From an archaeon HR01 (lineage in GTDB: Archaea > Thermoproteota > Nitrososphaeria_A > Caldarchaeales > Caldarchaeaceae), in assembly GCA_002898355.1 (NCBI GenBank), contig BEHD01000011.1, forward strand, positions 1 through 64,000: a stretch of 64,000 bases of DNA, written 5' to 3'. A program made the position numbers and the translations under genes. Each line of letters starts with the position of its first letter. Position 1 is the first letter of the stretch. The notes under the pieces were generated by a model that worked only from the letters and a program-made list of their open reading frames with translations, made no database searches and was not told the DNA's origin. Positions 1 through 8,202 of this stretch are shown piece by piece.

Positions 1-1
1 G

Positions 2-385
2 CTGATAGCCATAACTGTGGCAGCGGCCGTCGTAGTGGCAGGTGTTTTCTTCAACCTTAGCAGCATAGCAGGCAGAAGACCCACAGCCGTAATAGACCAG
101 GTGAAGCTTGTGGCGACGCCCACTGGAGCGGGAACATGGGCCATAGTGGTCAAGAACACGGGAGATGTGCCGATAACAAGCATAACTGCTACGTTCCCCG
201 GCGGATGCGATCCAGGAACACTTTCGTTTGCCCCAGATACAGTTAATCCTGGTGGGACAGCGGCAGGGACAGGTGATGCTGATGACTGTACGTTAGGCAC
301 ATCCTACCCAGTCGTTATAACCGTCAACTTCCAAGATGGGTCCCGGCAGATTCTGTTAACACAGGCCACTGCGTCGCTAGCATAA
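2..385 (+). CDS. Type IV pilin/archaellin-like protein, 5'-truncated by the window edge
   Basis: The frame is open to the left edge (codons for L-I-A-I-T precede the GTG at 17 used in the ORF track), so the real start lies outside the window. The visible N-terminus is a hydrophobic helix rich in Ala and Val, ending in GVFFNL, as in the conserved N-terminal helix of archaeal type IV pilins. The rest is a short extracellular-type beta-rich domain with two Cys (GGCDPG and DDCTLG) that could form a disulfide. A second pilin follows, and pilus assembly genes lie on the opposite strand downstream. The signal-peptide cleavage site is not visible. Pilin-like assignment is fairly sure; whether it is a major or minor subunit cannot be said. 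Confidence 0.6.
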   Translation: MIAITVAAAVVVAGVFFNLSSIAGRRPTAVIDQVKLVATPTGAGTWAIVVKNTGDVPITSITATFPGGCDPGTLSFAPDTVNPGGTAAGTGDADDCTLGTSYPVVITVNFQDGSRQILLTQATASLA

Positions 386-406
386 GAACCAACATCTCCA
401 CATCTG

Positions 407-412
407 TTTTTT
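407..412 (+). terminator. T-run after the first pilin gene
   Basis: Six consecutive T residues lie about 20 nt past the stop of the truncated pilin gene. Archaeal transcription often ends at U-rich tracts without a hairpin, so this is a candidate terminator. It is weak because the gap to the next gene is short and also AT-rich. Confidence 0.3.
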
Positions 413-487
413 AAGCATATTACGCCAACTCCCCTATCGGGATGTTCTAAAAAGATTTTACCCAGCACCTCCCCACACAACAGTGGA

Positions 488-886
488 ATGGGGTCAAAAG
501 GTCTCAGCTACATCGTCGGCGTTCTACTCGTGCTGTCCATCACGGTGGCGGCCGTGGGAATCTACACGGTCGTAGCCTCCCAGCAGTCCAATATACTATC
601 AAGCCTCACCGCCTTAGACATTTACAGGACCCGTGAAAACCTCGTAGTCGTCCAATATCACAGGGCTTCAGGCCAGCTGGTCCTCTACAACAACGGCCAG
701 GTCCCCACCTGCCTCGTCGAGGTTGTAGCCGTTGGTGTGGGCACCGTCTACAGCAACCCCTCCTGCAACCTCATCGACCCGTTGAAGACAGACACCATAA
801 CCCTCACCCTCACAAGCCCACCCCCTAAAATCACGCTAGTAGCCAGAACCATAAACAACAAAATCCTAACATACACCATCAGCTAG
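488..886 (+). CDS. Small type IV pilin-like protein with class III signal peptide
   Basis: This 132-residue protein begins MGSKGLSYIVG, a very short charged leader (KG before LS) followed by a hydrophobic helix of about 20 residues (residues 8-28). That is the class III signal peptide pattern cleaved by archaeal prepilin peptidase (PibD/EppA). The remainder is a beta-rich domain with two Cys (PTCLVE and PSCNLI) that could pair outside the cell. It sits 100 nt after another pilin-like gene and near secretion ATPase and TadC-like genes. A role as a minor pilin or pilus-like surface fibre subunit is inferred; sequence outside the leader is not diagnostic. Confidence 0.65.
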   Translation: MGSKGLSYIVGVLLVLSITVAAVGIYTVVASQQSNILSSLTALDIYRTRENLVVVQYHRASGQLVLYNNGQVPTCLVEVVAVGVGTVYSNPSCNLIDPLKTDTITLTLTSPPPKITLVARTINNKILTYTIS

Positions 887-927
887 CCCGCAAAACCTTA
901 TACCAAGCCAGCCCCAAACCATCTACG

Positions 928-1716
928 GTGGAGAGGTTGACCGCCGACATAAAGAGGGAGATAATCCGCCTCCTCCAGGAGGATATGGAGTTCCGATACA
1001 CAGTAGCAGGCCTAATAGGCTTGGAGGAGGTGCTGAGGAGGCTGGACAGACACGAGCAGCGAATGACCGAACTCCTCGAAGAGCAGAGAAACATAAGAAA
1101 TGAACAGGCCAAAATCTGGGAGGAGATCAAAAAACTCAGAGAAAATCAGGAAAAGCTATGGGAGGAGGTCAGAGAACTCAGGATAGGGCAGGAGAAGCTA
1201 TGGGAAAATCAGAACAGGCTCTGGGAGGAGGTCAAAGCCCTACGTGAAGGACAGAACAAGCTCTTCGAGGGATACGGCCGTCTTGAGAAAGCTTTGGAGG
1301 AGCTTGCTTCTGTTCAGAAAAACTTGACTAGGCAGGTTGGAGCACTATCCGACACCATAGGCTTCGGCATAGAGGACATAGCGCGGGTAATTGTGCCCGG
1401 TTGGCTTCTCCGCCACGAGGGGATAAAGATGGTTGACGAGTTCGTGAGAAGATGGGTCGCTGTCGACGGTGAGGAGATAGAAGTAAACCTCTACGGCGAA
1501 GGCTTCAGGAACGGTGAGAAGATAACTATCATAGGGGAGGCGAAGTCCAGGATTTACAGAAACGAGGTTGTTGGCTTCGACAGATGGGCCAGCTTGGTCG
1601 AGAAAGCGTTGGGCGGAACGGTTTACAAGTTCATGTGCGGATACCTTGTTCATCCATCGGCGGAGGATGAGGCGAAGAAAAGAAGAATCACACTCATCGC
1701 ATCTTACATGCGCTAG
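928..1716 (+). CDS. Coiled-coil protein with C-terminal PD-(D/E)XK-like domain (DUF3782-like)
   Basis: The 262-residue protein starts at GTG 928. Residues about 40-150 form a long charged coiled coil built from repeated units of the type LWEEVxxLRxxQ/EKLWE, visible as near-repeats at the DNA level. The C-terminal ~110 residues contain EIEVNLYG followed by ITIIGEAKSR, which resembles the E...(D/E)xK core of PD-(D/E)XK nucleases. This architecture matches the archaeal DUF3782-type proteins I know. It may be a nuclease or a non-catalytic structural protein. It ends 4 nt into the convergent TadC-like gene. Function in the cell is unknown; proximity to pilus genes may be incidental. Confidence 0.55.
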   Translation: MERLTADIKREIIRLLQEDMEFRYTVAGLIGLEEVLRRLDRHEQRMTELLEEQRNIRNEQAKIWEEIKKLRENQEKLWEEVRELRIGQEKLWENQNRLWEEVKALREGQNKLFEGYGRLEKALEELASVQKNLTRQVGALSDTIGFGIEDIARVIVPGWLLRHEGIKMVDEFVRRWVAVDGEEIEVNLYGEGFRNGEKITIIGEAKSRIYRNEVVGFDRWASLVEKALGGTVYKFMCGYLVHPSAEDEAKKRRITLIASYMR

Positions 1717-3101
1717 ACAAATGCAGACGCAACAGAGTACACTAGTAAGGTGGCGATTACCCCCGCTCCCGCCCTCCACGTGGCCACGATGGTCTGTTCC
1801 TCGGTCTTCGACACCGCCACACCTAGGGTGAAGGCCACAAGTATTGCGCTGGGCAGGATAGGCTCCAGCGAGGGTGTTATGAGGAGCCTCTGAACCTCCT
1901 GTGAGAGCTGGGGTGGAAGGCTTGTGAAGGGAAGTATGGCGAAGGCCGATATCGCCACTATCGCCGCTCCGCTGGCTATCGCTATCGAGTCGTAGAGCTT
2001 CATCCTAGCCCGTGCATTGGTGAAGCTGAGGTAGATGGTTATGGCCAGGCGGGACATGAGGCTCAACGCCTCAGAGCCTAGGCCGCCCAGCCTCGCCAGC
2101 CGTATTGTCTCGATGGAGAGGCGCATAAACCTGTTAAGAGGGGTGAGCTGTAAACCCCTGGCCACGGCCTTGGCGTAGCGTGAGTATCTTGGGTCTGTCA
2201 CAGCCTCAAGGCTTCTCCCCACCGGGTATCCCGCCCTGAGCCTAGCCGCCACACCGTCCAGAAGGAGGAAGGAGGCCTCACCCTCGGCCACAGCCCTCCT
2301 CACGTATCTGAAGTGGGTGTAGATCCCCCACGCCAGCAGAAACACGCCAACAACTAGAGGAATTAATGTGAGGGACGGGTTGACGAAGAGGGTGAGCAGC
2401 ATCCCCCCAGCGACCATTATAACAGCCACCGAGGCCATAACTATCCCACGTGGTATGTCTACGATATGCATCGGCTCGCTGCTGGCCGCGATGACGTAGA
2501 AGACCGTAGCAGCACCAACGGATATGACAACGACGTATAAGGTTGGGAAGCCTCCCAATATCCCGCCCACGATATAGATTAGCGGGACGAGAAGTATGAC
2601 GGAGACGATCGTCTCACCCAGGGTCTCCACAGTCCCCACATATCTACTCCATCTCTCACTCTCCCTAGAGGTGGATTGTTCAAGGAGCTTCTCCAGCTTC
2701 TCCACAACCCCGAACCCACTCCCCAAATCCTCTCCCAGAGAGCCTATCAAAAGGCTGAACTCCCTACTGGGATGGATATACTCCCCAAAACTCTCCGCCA
2801 AGGTCTTCTTCTCACCCATCCTCTTCAGATATCCAGCCTCTCTTGAGAGGCTCCGTATAATCTCCTTCCTGCTGGCGGCCTCGCTCAAAGCATGCACCAT
2901 CGTCTTCCCACTCCTCAACATGATGTAGAGTATGGCCAGGAAGAAGGTCTGCTCCCGCTCTGCAGCAGCCCTCCTCTCGGAGCTGGCTATCTTTCCACGG
3001 AGTAGAAACGCCGACCCAGCTAAGGAGCCTGCCAATATATAGGGCCAATACAACGTTACAATATTGACGATGAGTGGGGCGAAAGACTGTAGCTCAGCCA
3101 A
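1713..3101 (-). CDS. Type IV pilus/Tad-like membrane platform protein (GspF/TadC/FlaJ family)
   Basis: This 462-residue membrane protein has an N-terminal membrane segment (about residues 10-30), then two helical cytoplasmic GspF-like domains (around residues 50-140 and 265-340), separated by several hydrophobic segments and followed by a C-terminal membrane region. Two-domain duplication is typical of archaeal TadC/FlaJ proteins, which form the inner-membrane platform that works with the secretion ATPase to assemble pilins. It is the last gene of a minus-strand operon with the zinc-ribbon protein 11 nt upstream and the ATPase before that. The two pilin-like genes at the window start are the likely substrates, by inference. 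Confidence 0.8.
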   Translation of the reverse strand: MAELQSFAPLIVNIVTLYWPYILAGSLAGSAFLLRGKIASSERRAAAEREQTFFLAILYIMLRSGKTMVHALSEAASRKEIIRSLSREAGYLKRMGEKKTLAESFGEYIHPSREFSLLIGSLGEDLGSGFGVVEKLEKLLEQSTSRESERWSRYVGTVETLGETIVSVILLVPLIYIVGGILGGFPTLYVVVISVGAATVFYVIAASSEPMHIVDIPRGIVMASVAVIMVAGGMLLTLFVNPSLTLIPLVVGVFLLAWGIYTHFRYVRRAVAEGEASFLLLDGVAARLRAGYPVGRSLEAVTDPRYSRYAKAVARGLQLTPLNRFMRLSIETIRLARLGGLGSEALSLMSRLAITIYLSFTNARARMKLYDSIAIASGAAIVAISAFAILPFTSLPPQLSQEVQRLLITPSLEPILPSAILVAFTLGVAVSKTEEQTIVATWRAGAGVIATLLVYSVASAFV

Positions 3102-3112
3102 GCCATGCCCAC

Positions 3113-4087
3113 CTAGATCTTCTCCACTTCAACTCCGAAGGTCTGGGCCACCCTAACCGCCGACTCGTCCACCTGGACTCCCGCCACAACCCATCGCACC
3201 CTTCCAGCCACACCCTCGACAGCGGTCTTCTCGATGTCTAGACGTCTGACGGTCGATGATATAAGGTCGTTGGCCGTAACCCTATACATCACAGTGTAAA
3301 GTTTTGTCTCACTCCTATCCCTGCTCACGGCAACAACGTCTATGAGATGGCTTGTCCCGCTCAACCCAACAACCCTGACCTTCTCCCTCACGTTATATCC
3401 GCTATCCACAAGTCTTCGGACCAGAAGCTTGGACGGGTCGGCGGACTCCAGCAGGCTTCTGCCCTCAGCCGTTAGGGCGTACCGCCTCAATACTATCTGG
3501 TCAGCGTTCTTAACCATGTCAACCCACCCACATGATGAGCACTCCACGAAGGTGGCGGGGTCTGGGAAGAGGTTGCCGCAGCTGTTGCATAGAAACCTAT
3601 AGTCAACCACCGTGAAACTAGATTTATCTAGGGTGTCTCTACATTTGGGGCATGATGTGAGGTTCTTGAGGGCCTGCTCAGGTATCGATGCTCCACAGCT
3701 ATGGATGTATACGGCCGACCTCATGGTGTCCTCAGAGTTGCATGAGGGGCATGCTGTCTTCGGTCTAAGAAAAACGTTGCCGCACAGTACGCACTGCAGC
3801 ACCTTCTTATGGAAAATCGAGTTGACCAGCCCTCTCTGGACGAGGATGTCGAGCCTATCCACCAGCTCTGTAACCGACATATTTTGGGGGGCGTTGCCCA
3901 CAGCCCTTATCTCGCCGGAGTCCTGTGCGAATTCGAATAGGATGCATGGCTCACTGTTTCCACATACCTCTCCAACCCAGCGGAGAATCTGGAAATCCTC
4001 CGCAGACAGGCTAAGCGATGACAACCTCCCATGACCTGCGCTGTTCCTCGACAACCCTTGCAAGCTCCTCAGCATTATACTTTTCAC
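3113..4087 (-). CDS. Multi-zinc-ribbon protein in pilus operon (TackOD1-like)
   Basis: The 324-residue protein carries several Cys pairs in its middle third: CVLCGNVF, CPSCNSED, CPKCRDTL, CNSCGNLF and CSSCGW, enough for two or three zinc ribbons. The C-terminal ~100 residues contain LSGTSHLIDVVAV, reminiscent of the Asp strand of Mrr-like PD-(D/E)XK folds, but the following strand (KLYTVMYR) lacks the ExK pair, so it is probably not catalytic. I recall TackOD1-type zinc-ribbon proteins occurring with archaeal pilus genes; assignment to that group is from memory. The listed start overlaps the upstream ATPase by 77 nt, so the true start may be further in. Likely a regulatory or adaptor component. 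Confidence 0.5.
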   Translation of the reverse strand: MKSIMLRSLQGLSRNSAGHGRLSSLSLSAEDFQILRWVGEVCGNSEPCILFEFAQDSGEIRAVGNAPQNMSVTELVDRLDILVQRGLVNSIFHKKVLQCVLCGNVFLRPKTACPSCNSEDTMRSAVYIHSCGASIPEQALKNLTSCPKCRDTLDKSSFTVVDYRFLCNSCGNLFPDPATFVECSSCGWVDMVKNADQIVLRRYALTAEGRSLLESADPSKLLVRRLVDSGYNVREKVRVVGLSGTSHLIDVVAVSRDRSETKLYTVMYRVTANDLISSTVRRLDIEKTAVEGVAGRVRWVVAGVQVDESAVRVAQTFGVEVEKI

Positions 4088-5579
4088 CTTTTCCCAGAAG
4101 CCGTTTAAGGGTAAAGTAGCGGAGTTCGTATTGACTCCTAAGATATGGGTCCTTTGAGAGGGTGGGAGAGTTCATGGCCAGCTGCCGCCAGTTCTCGGGG
4201 TAAAACCTGTCATGGACCACGTCATACCATGAGATAAGATGTTCCTTCCCAGGCTTCTCCACCTCCCATACATTCATCACCTTCCGGCCGCGGGATGTAC
4301 CCCTAATCAAGACCACTACATCTAGGAATGAGAGCTCGTCCTGCTGCACACCCATGCTGACGGATGTCAGCCTCTGATAAACGTCTTCAAGCCCCTCCGC
4401 ATGGATTGTTGAAACCATGCCATGCCCCGTAGAGGCGGCTGAGAACATCACCCTCGCCTCGGTACCCCTTACCTCTCCCACCACCGTATAGTCGGGCCTG
4501 TGCCTGAGGCTGAGCCTAAGTATGTCGGCGAGGCTGTAGGCGGTCTCACCAAGGGTTCTCCTAGTCACAAACCTATGCCAGTTGCGATGCCATGACAGGT
4601 TAATCTCTGGATGATAATCCTCGAGGGTGAGTATCTTGGCCTTGGCAGGCAGTAGCTGCAGGATGGATGAGAGGAAAGTGGTCTTGCCGCTACCTGTCGG
4701 CCCGGCGATTAGGACGAACTTCTTAGCCTCAATCATCGTCCAGATGTAGGCAGCGGTTATATCGTTTAATGTTCCGAACCTTACAAGGTCTAGGATGGTG
4801 TAAGGGGAGCGAGGGAACTTCCTGATGGTTATCGTGCTGGAGCCGGGTGTCAGCTCACCTGCATAGGTTATAGCAATCCTGTCACCCTCATGGGTCATCA
4901 CCTCGGCTGACGGCTTGGCAATACTCAGCTCTGCACCGTTCCTCTCAGCCAGAATCCTTGCCTGCCTATCCAGCTCTTCACCGGTGAAGACTATATTGGT
5001 CTCCATCCAACCCATGTCAGGATACCTCCTATGTATCACGTAGGCAGGCCCAGGCTTCGTGATGGTTATATCCTCAAGCTGCTCATCCCTTATAAGAGGC
5101 TCCAGCTTCCAGCTACCCTTCAAATTCTTAATCACATGATACGTCACCTTCTTCAAATCCTCCTCCACAAGATCTAGCTTCTTCAGAACCGATGAAGGGT
5201 CAACACCTTTCCTGATGTATGTCTCCTCTATTTGGGAGACGATTCGAAGGAGCCTCTCATCCAGCTCCGGCTCGATGGAGTAGTATTTCACAGCACCGTC
5301 CTCCCTCTTGATAACCACCTTAATCGTCTCATCCATCTCATACTGGTCCAAGACATCTGGCTGATCCTCCTCCTTTATCTCTTCAACAGACTCCACCAAG
5401 CCAGCAGCCCTCTCCCTCCTCAGAAGAAGAACTATAGCGGCCACCGCAGCCAGGGGCGCCAAAACCATGGCCAGGTTGATGGGGCCCGACGTGGCGAAGC
5501 CGATGAGACGTATGAACAGGCCTGCCACTGTATCGGCCAGGGCCCTCAATATCTCGGTAAGCGTCTGTAACGGCTCCAA
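4011..5579 (-). CDS. Type II/IV secretion system ATPase (TadA/FlaI/GspE family)
   Basis: The protein has an N-terminal hydrophobic segment (INLAMVLAPLAAVAAIVLLL), an acidic linker, then a VirB11/TadA-type ATPase: Walker A GPTGSGKTTF, the Asp-box-like LTLEDYHPEINL, a Walker B region (YTVVGEVRGTEARVMF) and the conserved STIHAEG histidine box. It powers pilus or archaellum-like fibre assembly from the cytoplasmic face. The ORF track starts at TTG 5609, but a TATA-like box overlaps that position; I prefer TTG 5579, just downstream of the predicted transcription start, although this start is uncertain. An N-terminal membrane anchor is unusual for this ATPase family. First gene of the operon leading into the zinc-ribbon and TadC-like genes. 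Confidence 0.8.
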   Translation of the reverse strand: MEPLQTLTEILRALADTVAGLFIRLIGFATSGPINLAMVLAPLAAVAAIVLLLRRERAAGLVESVEEIKEEDQPDVLDQYEMDETIKVVIKREDGAVKYYSIEPELDERLLRIVSQIEETYIRKGVDPSSVLKKLDLVEEDLKKVTYHVIKNLKGSWKLEPLIRDEQLEDITITKPGPAYVIHRRYPDMGWMETNIVFTGEELDRQARILAERNGAELSIAKPSAEVMTHEGDRIAITYAGELTPGSSTITIRKFPRSPYTILDLVRFGTLNDITAAYIWTMIEAKKFVLIAGPTGSGKTTFLSSILQLLPAKAKILTLEDYHPEINLSWHRNWHRFVTRRTLGETAYSLADILRLSLRHRPDYTVVGEVRGTEARVMFSAASTGHGMVSTIHAEGLEDVYQRLTSVSMGVQQDELSFLDVVVLIRGTSRGRKVMNVWEVEKPGKEHLISWYDVVHDRFYPENWRQLAMNSPTLSKDPYLRSQYELRYFTLKRLLGKGEKYNAEELARVVEEQRRSWEVVIA

Positions 5580-5609
5580 ACCCTCTATACAAAATACCCA
5601 ATTTAGCAA

Positions 5610-5621
5610 ATTATAAAATTT
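5610..5621 (-). promoter_or_regulatory. TATA-like box for the pilus operon
   Basis: On the minus strand this reads as an AATTTTATAATT stretch, the only strong TATA-like element upstream of the secretion ATPase. Transcription starting about 26 nt away would begin near 5590, after the TTG at 5609, which is why a later start is preferred for the ATPase. Confidence 0.45.
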
Positions 5622-5723
5622 GGCTTCAACGTATCGTGGATAGGTATATGGTATGGAACTGGCGATGGTGGCCGGGCATACGGTTGGAATATGCCGCCGG
5701 CGTTCAGGGGCTTACACGGTCTA

Positions 5724-5733
5724 GGATATATAC
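5724..5733 (+). promoter_or_regulatory. TATA-like box for the ABC ATPase gene
   Basis: GGATATATAC lies 25-34 nt upstream of the ATG at 5758. This spacing suits a leaderless archaeal transcript and argues against the GTG at 5746, which would be only 13-22 nt away. Confidence 0.45.
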
Positions 5734-5757
5734 AGCTATGGGGGAGTGGGTAGGGAG

Positions 5758-7266
5758 ATGGTGGAGGGTCAGACGGTTTTAAGGGCTGAAAACATCTCCA
5801 AGAGCTTTGGTACTGTGAAGGCTTTGAACAATGTCAGTTTTGATTTGAGGAGGGGTGAGATACACGGCCTCCTCGGAGAGAATGGAGCCGGGAAGACAAC
5901 CCTCTGCAACATATTATACGGAATGGTGAGGCCGGACTCGGGAAAGATTTATCTTAACGACGTGGGTGTGAGGTTCACATCACCCAGAGACGCTATGGCC
6001 ATGGGTATAGGAATGGTCCATCAGGAGTTCACCTTAATCCCGAACCTTTCCGTGGTGGACAATGTAGTACTTTTCACTGAGAACAGCGGCCTACTCATGA
6101 ACAGGTCGGAGGCTGCCGAGAGGGTGGAGAGATACGGCAGCGAGTACGGCCTCAAGGTCAATCCATACGTAAAGGTATCGGAGCTCTCGGCTGGTGAGAA
6201 GCAGAGGCTGGAGATTCTGAAAGTCCTGATGCGTGGGGCCAGGATACTTATACTCGACGAGCCGACATCGGTTCTGACGAGGATAGAGACTGTCGAGCTC
6301 TTTAGAGCCTTGGAGAAGATGGCAGCGGACGGAAGGTCGGTCATCCTGGTAACCCATAAGATGGATGACGTCCTCTCCTCAGCCCATAGGATAACCGTCC
6401 TAAGGCAGGGCGTGAAGGTGGCCACGTTGGAGAACAGGGATGTGGATAGGTCAACCCTGGCTAGGCTCATAGTTAATAGGGATGTCGTCTTCAGCCTTGA
6501 GAAGCCAGTATCCCAAGCTGGTGGGCCGCTCCTCCAGATACAGGACCTAAGGTATCTCGACACTTCTGGGGTTGAGGTTCTTAAGCGGGTTAGGCTGGAG
6601 GTGAGGGCTGGTGAGGTTGTCGGCATCTGTGGGGTGGCGGGGAACGGGCAGAAGGAGCTGGTGGAGACTGTAGTAGGTGTTCTAAAGCCCACCTCAGGCA
6701 AAATATTCCTCAACGGCAGAGAGGTGAGCAGGCTACCGCCCTCCAGGAGGAGGGAGCTGGGGATGGCATACATCCCCGAGGAATTCACGGAGGGGCTTGT
6801 CCCAGATTTCAAGCTCTGGGAGAACATAGTCCTATCCACACCCATCTCAGCCAGGCTATCCAGCCGTGGGCTGTTGAATCCGTTGAGGGTGAGGGCTGCG
6901 GTGGAGGACCTGATAAAAACCTACCAGATTAAGACCTCATCACCGGATGCTTTCACATGGAGCCTGTCGGGTGGGAACAAGCAGAAACTCCTTCTTGCAC
7001 GGGAGTTCTACCAGAAGCCCACCGTGATTGTAGCCCACAACCCCACCAAAGGTCTTGACATCGCAGCCACAGAGTATGTTAGGCGGGCCCTTCTAGAACT
7101 CCGCAGTCAGGGAAAGGGGGTCCTCCTGGTCTCTAACGACTTGGATGAAGTGGTGGAGATGAGCGACCGACTCATGGTGATGCATGCCGGCCGTATAGTG
7201 GGAGAGTTCAGCCATCAGAGCGTCGACCTAGACAGGGTGGCGAGGCTAATGCTCGGAGCTAGCTAG
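5758..7266 (+). CDS. ABC transporter ATPase, double-domain RbsA-like (nucleoside/simple sugar type)
   Basis: This is a two-domain ATPase of about 500 residues. The first nucleotide-binding domain has Walker A GENGAGKTT, signature LSAGEKQR and Walker B ILILDEPTS. The second has a degenerate Walker A (GVAGNGQKE), signature LSGGNKQKLLLA and VIVAHNPTKGLD, the asymmetry typical of RbsA/NupO proteins. It should energise import by the two permeases and BMP-type binding protein next door. Those three are on the minus strand and end 3 nt away tail-to-tail, whereas in the arrangement I know the ATPase lies in the same operon. Start chosen at ATG 5758 from promoter spacing; the ORF track uses GTG 5746. 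Confidence 0.9.
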   Translation: MVEGQTVLRAENISKSFGTVKALNNVSFDLRRGEIHGLLGENGAGKTTLCNILYGMVRPDSGKIYLNDVGVRFTSPRDAMAMGIGMVHQEFTLIPNLSVVDNVVLFTENSGLLMNRSEAAERVERYGSEYGLKVNPYVKVSELSAGEKQRLEILKVLMRGARILILDEPTSVLTRIETVELFRALEKMAADGRSVILVTHKMDDVLSSAHRITVLRQGVKVATLENRDVDRSTLARLIVNRDVVFSLEKPVSQAGGPLLQIQDLRYLDTSGVEVLKRVRLEVRAGEVVGICGVAGNGQKELVETVVGVLKPTSGKIFLNGREVSRLPPSRRRELGMAYIPEEFTEGLVPDFKLWENIVLSTPISARLSSRGLLNPLRVRAAVEDLIKTYQIKTSSPDAFTWSLSGGNKQKLLLAREFYQKPTVIVAHNPTKGLDIAATEYVRRALLELRSQGKGVLLVSNDLDEVVEMSDRLMVMHAGRIVGEFSHQSVDLDRVARLMLGAS

Positions 7267-7269
7267 ACT

Positions 7270-8202
7270 TCATCTGAATGGCTTCATCAAAGCCGTTGGA
7301 GGACGCGCCCTCCTGGCAAAAACCGGCATCAAAGCTATTATTGTCAGGAACGGCAACATGTTGAGGACATAGTATCTGACACCTATGTCGGCTGTCTGGA
7401 GGATGGTCTGAATCGAGTCGACAAAGTTGTATAGAAGGAGGGGGAGGAGGAGCCTGACGGGGCTCCAGTTGCCGAAGTAGACCATCGCCACAGCTATGAA
7501 GCCACGGCCAAACGTTATGTTGGTTATGTAGCTCCTGAGGAAGGCCACGGTGAAGTAGGCTCCGCTAAGGGATGCTAGGAGGGAGCCCAAAACCACAGCC
7601 ACCATCCTCGTCCTCAAGACGTTGACCCCGGCCGAGTGGGCTGCCTTAGGGTTCTCGCCTGCAGCCACTATACGTAGACCCAGCTTGGTGTGGTTGATGA
7701 GAAACCATGTCAGCGGTATGCAGGCTAGGGCCGCATAGACGAGTATGTTGTGGCGGAATAGTATAGGCCCTAACACCGGTATGTTGGAGAGGAGGGGTAT
7801 CGGCGTCTCAGGTATGACAGAGACAACGGGCGATGAGACATCCCTGAAGAGGATTCGATAGAGTATGTCGGGTAGGCCGAAGCCGAATATCCATATGCCC
7901 AGCCCCACAACCACCTGGTTGAGACCAAGATACACCGTGAGGAGGGTGTGGACCAGCCCCATAACAACCCCTACCGCCATAGCTGTTAGCAGCCCCATAA
8001 ATGGCTGGCCGGTCTGGAAGGAGATATAGAAGGCTGTGAACGCGGTTATCAGCATCACACCCTCCGTCCCCAGATTCACCACCCCCGACTTCTCCGCTAT
8101 CACCTCTCCGAGGCTGGCGAAGAGGATTGTCGGCGCTATCCTCACCGTTATGGCTAGGGAGGTTATGAGGAATTCTAGGGTTATAAGGCTCTCCACACCC
8201 AT
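7270..8202 (-). CDS. ABC transporter permease (NupQ/YufQ-like, BMP-type system)
   Basis: A 310-residue permease with about eight to ten hydrophobic segments. The N-terminal ASLGEVIAEKSGVVNLGTEGVMLI is the characteristic early motif of the second permease of BMP/nucleoside ABC importers, where the family motif is GE.ltERaGvlNlgvEG. GLRIVAAGENPKAAHSAGVNV is the cytoplasmic coupling-helix region. Its ATG abuts the stop codon of the upstream permease gene, so the two are co-translated. It forms the channel with that permease; the imported substrate is probably a nucleoside or related compound. Confidence 0.88.
   Translation of the reverse strand: MGVESLITLEFLITSLAITVRIAPTILFASLGEVIAEKSGVVNLGTEGVMLITAFTAFYISFQTGQPFMGLLTAMAVGVVMGLVHTLLTVYLGLNQVVVGLGIWIFGFGLPDILYRILFRDVSSPVVSVIPETPIPLLSNIPVLGPILFRHNILVYAALACIPLTWFLINHTKLGLRIVAAGENPKAAHSAGVNVLRTRMVAVVLGSLLASLSGAYFTVAFLRSYITNITFGRGFIAVAMVYFGNWSPVRLLLPLLLYNFVDSIQTILQTADIGVRYYVLNMLPFLTIIALMPVFARRARPPTALMKPFR

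Noticed and set aside
1345-1779. 144-aa minus-strand ORF
   Set aside because: Antisense to the coiled-coil protein gene and overlaps the TadC-like gene; no family pattern.
6021-6845. 274-aa minus-strand ORF
   Set aside because: Lies wholly within the ABC ATPase gene, is Ser/Thr-rich and unlike any family; a shadow of the real gene.
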